Assembly (NCBI GenBank): GCA_013397845.1
Contig: VZTG01003728.1
Span: 506,752-570,751, forward strand
Reading direction: 5' to 3'
Source of the DNA: Melanocharis versteri
Taxonomy: Eukaryota; Chordata; Aves; Passeriformes; Melanocharitidae
Length of the DNA: 64,000 bases
Below, in pieces: positions 54,226-64,000 of the stretch; positions within the stretch are counted from its first letter, which is position 1; the number at the start of each line of letters is the position of its first letter. Below the pieces are notes generated by a model. The model was not told the DNA's origin. It did no database searches and saw only the letters and a list, made by a program, of their open reading frames with translations. The position numbers and the translations under genes are program-made.

Positions 54226-55378
54226 AATGCAAGCATTCCCTGCACAGGCATGAAGAGCTGTCCTTTGCAGAACAGACAGAGGAAGCTTGGGTCCCTCTAC
54301 TGTTAGCTAGCTAGTTCAGTCCTGCACCTATACCTCAGAACCTGCATCAATGCAAGCCTCTGGAGGAAGAGCAGGTCAGGAGCTCACAGAATCGCTCCTA
54401 TTTACAATTCAAGTTTTATATACTCCATTTAATAACAGAGTGCATTCTGCCGCCACACAATGTTTATGGCTGCACTTTGCCTTTCTGCAAGACAGAAAAA
54501 AACCTGACAGACAGTTATCTCATTACAAAATAAACTTGGTAAAGCCGCCCTTGCATTTACAAGGAAATTCCAAAGTCTGAACAGGCTTGTTATCTCAGAC
54601 TGCTCTCCAGAAAAGCTTTAATTAAAGATAAAAGCGATATGCTCAGTACTTTTGAGACATCTTTGAAAATATTTACCTCACATCAGGGTTCTGCTGCACT
54701 GAAGTAATTCTTACAAGAGTATTTAAATTATATACTTCCCACTGTCATTTATTAAAACTCTTTCACTCCATCCAGCCAGAGATTTATGGTTTTTTCTTCG
54801 TGAAGTTTTACTGATTGCTTAAGCATATATGGTATATTAGAAATCTTGGTTACAAAGTACCACAGATCAGCTTTCTTTTGGAAGTTCTGGAGTGACAAAA
54901 TCCACATTTTTACAAGGAGGATTGTTAGAATACTGAAGAAAAAGGATGAAAAGTAACACTTGCAAAAAAATAAGAGAAGGATACCAGACTGACATGAGAG
55001 GTGAGCAGATGCGAAATGGAGCACGTGGCAGATGACCATTCCAGTTTACAACATGTCAGACCGTACAGAGGATGTGATTTCCTAGATCAACATTCTCCTG
55101 GAAAGATACCTCAGCACTGGGAAACACAGCTGCACTAGCCACATGTGCTGCTTGACACAGTCTAAGAAGTAGACCCATTTAAATATTCCATGCCTTGATT
55201 GCAAACTTTCACCAAGGATAAAATAATCAATCCAAACCAAAGTACCTTCTTCTGAAAGCTACTACTTGAAACCAATCACTATACATACTAATTTTAAAAT
55301 GTTTGTATTTTGTAAACTGTATGTTTACTGATGAGACTTAACAGATTTATAAACTGTATATAATTTTCTATACAATAT

Positions 55379-55913
55379 TGTTAGAGAGACTTAGAGATCA
55401 TAACTGCCTCAAACACTGTTAAGAACACCAAAGGACTTTGCTCATTATGGCAAACCATACCAAGAGGCAATCAATCAGCTCTGACTGGGTCTAGAAGGGA
55501 GAGGCCATGGCCCACTGACTCAAAAGAAGAGGAAGACTGAGTATGGGACTAATTAGCTTTGGAAGCAAGGGAATAATTTAACCAATAGAATAGGAGAACT
55601 GTGTACCCAATGAGCATCGATTCCTTTGCTAAAGTGTACAAATGGGGAGAAATTTTGAGTGATCTTGGACCCCTGCTACTGAGAAGACAAGAAGAAGAGG
55701 ACCAATGGTATGATGTCTGGAACCACAGGTGGTGATGACTTTTTACTTAGTATGTCGCTCTGTCACTCTTTTTCACTCCCTTCCTCTCTTTTTCTATTTC
55801 TTTCTTTCTCTACTTCCCATTTACTGTAAAATGAGATCCATACTACTGCCTTCAGCATATGGTTTGCACCTTAATTTGGGCAGAGGCATCTCTCAAATAA
55901 TGGGATCTTAATA
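55379..55913 (+). repeat. 5' LTR of the ERV
   Basis: It starts TGTTAGAGAGACTTAG, matching the TGTCAGAGACTG start of the solo LTR at 32005, and shares the GCCTCAAACA segment with it. From 55472 (CAATCAGCTCTGACTGGG) it parallels the right LTR through to GGATCTTAATA, where the canonical terminal CA has decayed. Confidence 0.8.
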
Positions 55914-55919
55914 CTATTT

Positions 55920-55937
55920 TGGCATAGTCAGCAGGAT
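55920..55937 (+). promoter_or_regulatory. retroviral primer-binding site, tRNA-Ser type
   Basis: TGGCATAGTCAGCAGGAT lies 6 bases after the LTR. It is complementary to the 3' end of vertebrate tRNA-Ser (ending CTGCCGACTACGCCA) at 16 of 18 positions; both mismatches are G-to-A transitions. The tRNA sequence is recalled, not searched. Confidence 0.65.
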
Positions 55938-56199
55938 ATTGTTCTCTGATCTGAATTGCTTTTGACACTAGTACAATTCCCTCTACGGGGGTTGTCTGGC
56001 TCCTTCCCTGGGAACTCCTGGAAACTTTGCCACAGCTTTTCTCTGAGGAAAGTTATGTGTTTTCTCCTGTGGGAACTTTTGAAAAAAATGGCTCTCCAGG
56101 GTGGCCAGTGCAAAAAAAGTATTTTGTTATCCTTCCTTGAAAAATTTGTTAGTTGCCCTTGTATCCCACGGGTGGAGCTGACGCAAGAAAATTGAGCTA

Positions 56200-56412
56200 T
56201 TGATTCCTCATAATGAGCTATTTGTTATTCAAAAATCTGAAGATGAAATAATGCTAACCCTACAAAATTTGGTGAAAGAATTGTACTTTCAGTTAAATAA
56301 CAAAAATGAAAAAAGAACGCAAGTAGAGGCACTGCTAGCTGTCAAGCATGATGACGCCCAAAAGCTTCAGGCAGAGCTTTGGAATGTGCATGAGAAAGTG
56401 GGAGAATCTTAG
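56200..56412 (+). pseudogene. gag-position open remnant with coiled-coil character
   Basis: This is a 70-codon open stretch in the interior, about 260 bp after the primer-binding site. It is rich in Glu, Lys, Gln and Leu with heptad-like spacing (LVKELYFQLNNKNEKRTQVE). Its place fits gag, but I recognise no capsid or zinc-knuckle motif. It ends at a TAG and the surrounding frames are broken. Confidence 0.35.
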
Positions 56413-57319
56413 CGGAAGAACTGCAGGATGTAGAACCTATAATATTCTCTGAAACATGATCTTGTAACTTGACATTTTTTTGTTCAGTGGAGGAGTTGGG
56501 AGATAGTGCATGAGTCTGTTGTTCCGATAAAGAGCAAAATGTAACATTTGCATAGCCATGTGATGACAAGAAAGTAGCATGTTGATGCTTAATTAAAATT
56601 GAAACCACAAATGAATGCCAGGATCAGCAAACAGCTACTAAAATGGTGCCTTATACGGCTACTGAGATATCAAAGCCTGGCCATAAATCAGGCAAGATTG
56701 AAATCCATTAATATTAATGCAGTGGGATACTGAAAATCTGGGTATACTTCCAGGATAGCAAAGAGGTAAAATCACTGGAGTAAATGGAGCCAGTGCTATC
56801 TGCCACACTGATAAGGTTAATTCATGGCTCCGGGGTGAAAAGCTGAAGTCTGCTAATCTGAACCCTAAAAGAAATCCAGGTTAAGCCATTAAAGCACTCC
56901 CTAATTCACAAGTGGTGACACTTCTCAAATTTTTACAAGCAGTCTCATTCCCTCTAGACATGAAATTAACTGGAGGAAACCCCCATGAAAAAATGAGGGA
57001 AGGAACAAGAGGAGTGCAACAAACACTTTATGAAACAGAAGTTAAAACTCTAAGGGGTAACCTGCCAGGGACATTTGTGTTGCATTCTTTTCCTAGGAGT
57101 GCCAGCATCACCTGCCCAAACTCAAGATCAAAAGAACCAGCCCAAAGTGGGTGAACCACCAGTGGATTTACATGAGAAAGCTCACAGAAGTCAGCCAAGA
57201 AGATATGACAATGACTTTTCCTTAAGGGCCTTTAACCTTTGCAGTTAACACACAGGACCTTTGAATCAACACTGGATGAATTTTTCAGCCTCCTAATAAT
57301 CTGTCTGTAGTAGGCTGAA

Positions 57320-58850
57320 TTTTCACTTTTCTTTTCACAGGAACCTGCCAACAGATGAGATTGAGCTGCATGGGACCGATGAAACTTTTAATTGCCACCA
57401 TAATTGCTTGTATTATCAGCTTATTAATGTCTGTGATCTGTTTGTGTTTTCATTGCAAGTGACTTGTTGGGAGACCTTATATTAGTCAAACCATTTTATG
57501 TGTTGTTAGCTTGATTTTTGCCAAGTTTATTTTGTCTTTTACTGGAAAAAAAATGGTGTGGGAAGAGCTTTTACTTTTGTCTTATGAATGTGTAATTTTA
57601 TCTAGATCAAATTTAGCCTGGGAGTTGGTATAAGAATTTATGCATATTTTGAATTATACAAATATGTATTAACCAGTTCTGTCTCAAAAGGATTTAGATT
57701 TATAATGATTTGGCTAAATTTTTCAGAGATATTAACAAGTGAACTGAATAATACTAACAAAACAAAAGAAAATGTTACATGGCAAATGGATGACCATTTC
57801 CTTTCTAGACCAGAAGGACGGACAGCCATGGACTGCAAATGGGACATGGGTAAAATACAGAAAGACCTTTTACCAGCTCTAAGCAACTTTACTTGTGACC
57901 ATTTTTGGAAGCAAATATGTTATCAATCGTGAGACTTTCCAAATCAAATCAGAGATATAGTCCTACCATGTGTCCTAATGAGAGTATTTTAACTCCACCT
58001 AATTTCTTTTACTTATGCTAAACAATATAGTAACTACAGTACATTCTACACCACACATGCTTCTCAGTTGTGGGTGCAATTTACTGTGGCAGCAATTAAA
58101 AAGGAATGTGATGAGGGCCATTTGCCCCCTGAAATAAAAATTGGGAAAAAAAAAAGCTCCATCCCCTGGACAACAGAGTACAGGCCCGATGTAAAGATGT
58201 GTTTGCATAAGAACCTTTTGCATGTGAACTCTTTAGTATTTTGAATGAACACTTTGTAGACTAGAACTTAATTTTCCATTGTTTACAGAATTACCTAGAT
58301 GGACAGGAACATTACCTATAAAATTCTTCCAACTACATGTGGATGTGGTCGAAAGAGAACACCATTTTAAAAACTTTGGAGTATGTAAGCATACCTTGTC
58401 AACAAACTCATTCCCACTTATTCCCAGTGTGCTGTACTAAGGGACCTGAAAATCTGCTTCAGAGTAGGCTGATTGATGCACCTTAATACATCACATATGT
58501 ATCTGCTGTGGATACCCCTCTATGGGATCTAAAAATCAAGACCCACTGTGTAATTCTATGGCTAATTTGGGCCTACATGCAACAGACACAGTATTGCAGA
58601 ATCCATCACACCCACTACCCATTAAAGAACACTCCAATCCTTGGGAATCACTGGGTAGGGGCAGTGGCTAATCAGAATTGGGTTGCTAATTGAAATTGGA
58701 TTTGTATTTTTAATGATTGTCATAGCTATTGTACACAGTATGATTGCTTGTGTTATTGCTTCTGTGTGTCTGTCTTTTCTCGTAGTGCCCACTACCACCT
58801 CCACAGACAACCCACAAACCCAAGAAAAGTCCCTGGAATACAGTGTGTGA
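57320..58850 (+). pseudogene. env-like remnant
   Basis: A pyrimidine tract ending CACAG (57320-57340) resembles an env splice acceptor. An ATG at 57355 opens 35 codons with a hydrophobic core, like a signal or leader segment. At 57705-57932 a 75-residue frame has several N-glycosylation sequons (NFS, NKT, NVT, NFT) and Cys/Trp residues, as in retroviral surface subunits. Near the 3' end a frame finishing at TGA 58848-58850 has a long hydrophobic segment (58695-58787) followed by a polar tail, like a transmembrane subunit anchor. Stops and frame breaks separate these parts, so no complete protein is encoded. I cannot assign an env class. Confidence 0.5.
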
Positions 58851-58894
58851 GCCACAGGGTGGTGTAAGGAAAGCCAGCTCAGCAACTGTGCTGA

Positions 58895-59328
58895 CAATCA
58901 GCTCTGACTGGGTCCAGAAGGGGGAGGCCATGGCCCACTGACTCGAAGAGGAAGACTGAGCACGGGACTAATTACCATTGGAAGCAAGGGAATCATTTTA
59001 CCAATAAAACAGGACAACTGTGTACCCAATGAGCATCCATTCCTTTGTTTGCTAAAGTATACAAATGGGGAGACATTTTAGCAATCTTGGACCCCTACTA
59101 CTGAGAAGACCAGAAGAGGACCAATGGGATGGTATCTGGAACCACAGGTGGTGATTACTTTTTACTTAATTTGTTTCTCTCACTCTTGTTCACTCCCTTC
59201 CTCTCTTTTTCTATCTCTCTCTACCTCCCATTTACTGTTAAATGAAATACATACTATTGCCTTCAGCATATGGTCTCGTTTGCACCTAATTTGGGTAGAC
59301 GCATCTCTCCAATAATCGGATCTTAACA
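58895..59328 (+). repeat. 3' LTR of the ERV (left end divergent or missing)
   Basis: It parallels the 5' LTR from CAATCAGCTCTGACTGGG to GGATCTTAACA and keeps a TG...CA-type right end. The first roughly 93 bp of the 5' LTR (TGTTAGAG to the CAATCAG point) have no clear counterpart. Instead a shorter unrelated-looking stretch (58851-58894) joins the env-like end. Confidence 0.8.
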
Positions 59329-60744
59329 AGTGCAACTAAAATAATGTAGGAATTGGTTAAGCATGTTTTAACAAGAAAAAGGTCTGAAAGTATCTTTCTT
59401 TCTTAGACATCAAAAATTCAGAAAATCCGTACAATGTTTTATTCTTGAAAGTAACATCTAAAGGTTAAAGTGTCTGGAGAGACTGTAGATGACATAACAG
59501 TGAAAACGCTCATATACATTGTGCTTGTGCGTCATCATTTCATTTACTAAAACAATGAGATCTGGAATTTTTAAAGCCATTTTAGGGATCTAGACTGCTA
59601 AGAATCTTTATAGACTTATTAGAAAACAAGTATTCTATATTAGAGACATCCAGACTCTCAGCTTTAGAGACGCATTTTACAAGAACAAGTTTACAAAAGG
59701 TCTCAATACCAGTTTAAGTCTTAAAGCAAAACAAAAACCCTTACTAGAGAAGAAAAAATATATGCAGAACATACTGAAAAGACTTATAATGTCTCCCAGA
59801 CCCATGACATGTTCATGCTGGTTCTCACATATAATTGAGAGAGACAGCCTCTACGTATCTCTCTCAAATCTTGAATGACAAACCTACCTAAAGCAGGAAT
59901 AATTGCTTGAGTAGATATTACTCTGATTAGTTAGTACATTTGCTCTTGCTTACCACACAGTTATCTTGTTGCAGGAAATTTATGATGAGAAATTTTCTTT
60001 CAAAGGCATATTTATCATTAGTCATTCTACTAAATTTGAGAGCAAACCAAAACTGTGTTAGTCATTTTATGACTGGCTTTTCTTCCCAGCCTTCCACCAA
60101 AAGTTGCAACTGCCTACTGGCCTTTAATTCTGTTCTGCTTTAGATGGTTTAAAGAAGGAAACTGTTACTGTATAATTGATAAGAATATATCAATATGTAA
60201 CAGTTTGTGTTAGATTTGCAGACAAAATATTTACCTACTAAAGACTACTATTTTAAATAGCAGTAATCAGTTCTTTACTCATAGAAAAATATTTGTCTCA
60301 CAACAAATAATAAATGCAATTATATTTTAAAACATTCTTAACTGTAAAGTTAAATCAAAATGCCATTAAAGTTAGAAAATTCTGACATGGTAGGGTTTCT
60401 CATTTAGAAGATTCAAATGTTTAGTTTTTCTTTAATCCCACTGATTAAATTTCACTGTGTTTTTTCCCACATCAAATTTATTATTACGTCAAAAAACAGT
60501 AAGAAGGCAAATGAAAACCCATCATAGTTTGATTTTGCACAGAAAAAAACCCTGATACGATGGAATTAGAAGAAAACTACACGTAGAAAGGGGTCATAAA
60601 TCTTTGCTTGCCTGATACCTGACTCTAGACAGTTCCACGCTAAACCAGTATTAAAAGACAACATTAAAAAAAAAAGTTGGAATGATTTCTAAAAGCAAGT
60701 CAAACTTTACCAAAAAAGTAGCATAATTAATTTTAAACACTTAC

Positions 60745-61692
60745 TTGCTGCTGTAGACCTTGCTCTCGCCCTCTTTGTTTTCCCCTCAGGCTTTTCAACT
60801 TGTTTCTTTCTTTCTTACTCAGCTTTTGGTTGAAGGAAATACTCGTAGGCTGCACAAGACCGACAGGTGTGATGTACTGTTTGTCTTCTACAGCCCTGGT
60901 AGGCGAGGAAAGGTTCATCACAAATGGTAACCCATCAGCAACGACACTCCCAGAAGATTGTCTAGTAACTTCAAAATCACACTCACTTTCTGTTTCTCTG
61001 TGTAGTAATGTGGTAATGGAAGTAACTTGAAATTGGTTCTGTAGTATGTCAGCACCGGTACTATACAGATGCTGGAAAGAACGACCGTCTTTCCTACTGG
61101 ACTCTAATTGCAAGCCCCCTTGTATGTAAGCAGGTGTATTTTCATTCTGGCCACGGTAAAGTGTTCCCATGCTGCAAGTTTCATATAACACAGGCGACAA
61201 AACAAGTCTTTCTCTGATATTTAAATCCAAGCTACATGATCTTCTGTGAAAAGGTTTTACAGTGCATGCATCTTTTATAGGATAGGAAGCAGGGAGATTT
61301 CTTTTTTGATTTAATGCCTTTAAGGGACAATTTCTAATTTTTATCTCGTATCTAGGAGCTCTTAGTTCTAGACAAAGTGCTTCTGTTAATCTTCCAGCAC
61401 TACTATTACTCTTGGCTGTGTAGGAAAGCCCTTGATCTTCGATTTCCAAAGTTGCAGTTACCACTTCATGGCAGGTATCCTTGTTAAAACCAGACTGAAT
61501 TTTGAGAAGCAAATGTTCTTCTGATGATTTTGACAATTTAACAGAGAAAGGTGGCTGATGGTCAGTCCAAGTTTTGCAGAAATGTATATTTACTAACAGT
61601 CCACAGGAACATTCTTTGTTGCAAACAAAGTTAAAGCCCCCTAAGCAGGCCTCACAGAATGGACAGTGCAGTTTTCCAATTGTCCACTGTGC
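60745..61692 (-). CDS. RNF180: RNF180 large internal coding exon (Cys-rich segment, linker, basic helix)
   Basis: This 948-nt exon is open for 316 codons and encodes the middle of RNF180/Rines, a membrane-bound RING E3 ubiquitin ligase reported in mammals to act on ZIC2 and monoamine oxidase A. It starts after a pyrimidine-rich acceptor ending CAATAG, in phase 0, with residues AQWTIGKLHCPFC. Cysteines at exon residues 10, 13, 28 and 30 (CPFC and CSCG) match the conserved N-terminal Cys-rich part of the family. Further in are the family signatures RLTEALCLE and SLDLNIRERL. The last 27 codons (60745-60825) are Lys/Arg-rich (KLSKKERNKLK), matching the conserved basic coiled-coil region. The donor is CAA|GTAAGTG, phase 0. 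The first Met inside the exon (61536) is internal, because homology continues upstream of it to the acceptor. The start codon lies in exon(s) outside the window. Recognition rests on remembered family sequence, not a search. Confidence 0.93.
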
Positions 61693-64000
61693 CTATTGAC
61701 AAAAAAAGAAAAAAATACGCAACATGTTCACTGAAAATAAATGAGCAAGAAATAATTACTAGAGTTATTTTCTCCTTTAGTAAGAAGATTTTCTTCTTGT
61801 TTTTCAAATACAACAAAAGACACTTCACAGCAGAAAGAAAATCCACCATAAATAATGTTCTGGTCAAAGCTCTGCTTGCTACAGTGGTAACTAATTCAAA
61901 GAAATCTAGAATGCACATTGTAAAATGTAGGAACATTGAAATACGTTTAAAATTTGTCCATAGATAGAATAATGCTGCAATACTAATGAAAACATTAGAT
62001 CTTTAAAGCAGTGAAATCAATTTCCCATGTTAATCTGGAATTGGCAAGCACAGCTTCTCAGCTGAGTGTTCTGAGTGCTGATACATTTCTTGCATACTAA
62101 GTACAGTGGAAGGAGATTTCTTACAAAAAAAATACAGCTTTTCAGTTTGATTACCCCACAAAAGCTTAAAATGGTATTTGTATTTTGGTGTATGTAGCAT
62201 TACAACATAATCTCTGTGCAAACACCATGACAAATCCTTTATACTCTACATATAAGGAGACAGTTATTTTCATTATTTATAAATCTATGAATTTCTTTTC
62301 AATCCTGCAGGCACTTTTTCAAAAGGAAATACATATCAAAGATCTATAAACTCCTACATATTAATACAACTATTAGTCCTCCTACATATTTAGACAACTA
62401 TTAGTGTTTTCAGCAATTATATTAATCTACTAGGAGCACAGTTGAGGACTGAAGTTATGCAAGTGTTTGTAGGACCAAAGCCCAGAAGAGAAACAGCATT
62501 ATCAAGTCTAGTCACACTCTACTCACTTAAGTGTCTAAAGGACCATGAATACAGAAGCTGCCCAACATTTCTAGTCTAAGTATTGCTCTCAGTTACAAAT
62601 GTCCTTCAAGGTAATTTGGGAAGATATGTCCATAAGTGATGCTTGTCCTATTGAAAGCTACAGAAAATGTCAGAAAAACCAATTTTGCAGCTTCATAAAA
62701 AAACCCCAGCATCTTGCATGGAAAAAAGGTTATTTTTCGTACACAATGCCAGAAGTTCTGGAAACATTCATTTGAGAAACTTACTCCGGCCTTATGGGTT
62801 AAAACCTCAAAATTACACAAAATATCAAAGATGTGTCTTTCATTGCACCTACAAGAATCTATTTAAATCTAGACAGGTTTTTAACTTGAAGGAAAAAATA
62901 TAGTTTACATAAAACCAAAGGCTTTCAAATTCTTGAGAATTCTGTGAGCATGCACAATCCCTCTCAGTTTGTAAGGCTGACCAATGTGTACACAGGCATT
63001 CCCAAAGGAGAATTAAGCTCGTTCAGAGATTTACTCTTAAGTCTCCCACACTCCATTTCCCAGATGCCAGGGGCTAGACACGTTAAGGGAAAAGCACTTT
63101 CTGGTGACTTTATTGGGTCTCTCTGGCATGGAATAATATCCTGAATCTTCAAATGGAGAGGCGGAGTGATTCATGAAAATTAAGAAGTCTAGAATTCTAG
63201 AAAAAATGGATGTGCAAGACACAGTATGGAAGAAAAAGGACATCTCTATGTCCCATGTGCACAGAGACTGGGAGATGAGGTGTGGTACCAAGAAGCCTGG
63301 GACTGATTTAGCATGAGTTTGGCAACAGAGTGTGGAAGCACTGACTCAGTATAAGAAGTAACAGCCTACTAGTGGAGGAGGTGGTAGGGGGAAAATCAGC
63401 AAGATCTGAAAGGGAGCTGAGGGTACACAGATTTAGTGATGGACTGCATAAAGAGGAAAAAATGGAAATGGTTAGAAGAAGAAACCAAAACAAGTGATAA
63501 GCGATGGGTGAAAGAAAATCCAGGTCAATAAAGGTCACTAGCAGCACTAGCTACATATTTGTAATTATTGAAGATTATCTATACACTAATACGTACATGA
63601 AATCCAAGGAGATTGGTTAAGAACAGGGACAGATGGCAAAAAAGAACCGGCTGGGAAGCAGTGGGTTTTTACAGCCTGCAAATAGACTTTGCACTTATGT
63701 AAAATGATTTAGCCTTTGATTCGGGAGTCATACAGGAGAAAATAACACATGATCACAAAATTATTCAGAGCCCAGGAGGATCTGAAGATAAGTCAGAATT
63801 GCTTAACACTCCCTCACCCTCACCCCCCCCGCATTTATCCATAAAAACACAGGATCTTGCCAGAGTAGACAAAGTGAATGAGGAAAGACTTCCAAGTGAC
63901 ACACTGAACACAAAGATGTCAAAGGTGTACACAGTAAACTGCATTCTCTGCCTTTTTCACCAGAGGAGAAAAAGCCTTAAACAAATGTGTCAAGCAGTCT
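61693..64000 (-). other. RNF180: RNF180 intron, upstream part (at least 2.3 kb)
   Basis: This is sequence upstream of the large RNF180 exon, beginning at its T-rich acceptor tract. I looked on the minus strand for the expected N-terminal Cys-rich coding exon and did not find it, so the first exon(s) and promoter should lie beyond 64000. No repeat or RNA gene was recognised. Confidence 0.7.

Larger units (their letters stand above)
55379..59328 (+). mobile_element. degraded endogenous retrovirus (LTR-internal-LTR), pol not recognisable
   Basis: Two direct LTR copies flank about 3 kb of interior. A tRNA-Ser-like primer-binding site follows the left LTR and an env-like hydrophobic, sequon-rich remnant precedes the right one. 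I see no RT, RNase H, integrase or protease motif and all frames are interrupted, so the copy is defective and about half the size of a full provirus. The LTRs differ at roughly one base in ten over the stretch I compared, indicating an old insertion. It lies antisense to RNF180. No matching target duplication was found. Confidence 0.82.
25225..60744 (-). other. RNF180: RNF180 large intron (about 35.5 kb) between basic-region and RING exons
   Basis: The intron is bounded by donor GTAAGTG at 60744 and acceptor TTCTTGCAG at 25225. It hosts most of the mobile elements in the window: CR1 pieces, LTR-like fragments at 27080-27808, a solo LTR at 32005-32950 and a degraded provirus at 55379-59328. 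The stretches 33.1-42.3, 42.9-50.2, 50.5-55.3 and 59.4-60.7 kb are AT-rich with only short microsatellites and homopolymers. A short extra RNF180 spacer exon could lie here undetected. Confidence 0.75.

Noticed and set aside
61536..61536. ATG as an RNF180 start codon
   Set aside because: The frame and family homology continue 156 nt upstream to a good splice acceptor, so this Met is internal.
1..64000. CRISPR arrays, tRNA/rRNA genes, bacterial or phage-type systems
   Set aside because: No regularly spaced repeats, cloverleaf-type genes or dense coding were seen; the window is vertebrate intronic DNA.

Overview
The window is vertebrate nuclear DNA, almost certainly from a bird. It is AT-rich and gene-poor, carries many 5'-truncated CR1 LINE fragments in both orientations and avian-style endogenous retrovirus LTRs, and has no Alu, L1 or other mammalian repeats. 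No bacterial operons, CRISPR arrays or tRNA/rRNA genes were seen.

One protein-coding gene spans nearly the whole window on the minus strand: RNF180 (Rines), a membrane-anchored RING-type E3 ubiquitin ligase. Four exons can be read, in transcript order 61692-60745, 25224-24999, 20418-20293 and 4016-3817. Each intron junction present here has GT/AG sites and phases match at every junction. The four pieces add up to exactly 1500 nt: 499 codons plus a stop. They encode a Cys-rich segment, a conserved linker, a Lys/Arg-rich basic helix, the C3HC4 RING finger, a conserved linker and a C-terminal hydrophobic tail anchor. The first coding exon(s), about 80 residues by comparison with mammals, lie beyond position 64000. 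In mammals RNF180 lies near HTR1A in a human 5q region whose chicken counterpart is chromosome Z, so a Z-chromosome origin is likely but inferred.

The rest is 3' flank (1-3816) and introns of about 16.3, 4.6 and 35.5 kb. They hold CR1 fragments near 6.7-7.85, 15.7, 23.3, 25.6, 31.1, 33.0, 42.4 and 50.3 kb. They also hold a solo LTR (32005-32950) with a clean 5-bp target duplication, and a degraded LTR-internal-LTR element of the same LTR family (about 55379-59328). That element has a tRNA-Ser-like primer-binding site and env-like remnants but no recognisable pol. Head-to-head LTR-like fragments lie at 27080-27808. At 26033 a single N separates two nearly identical 241-bp copies, which looks like an assembly join error.

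I found no new gene system. The points most worth checking are the duplicated contig join, the tandem NAGNAG acceptor in the last RNF180 exon, the pol-less provirus and its related solo LTR, and a fossil reverse-transcriptase motif near 29.86 kb.
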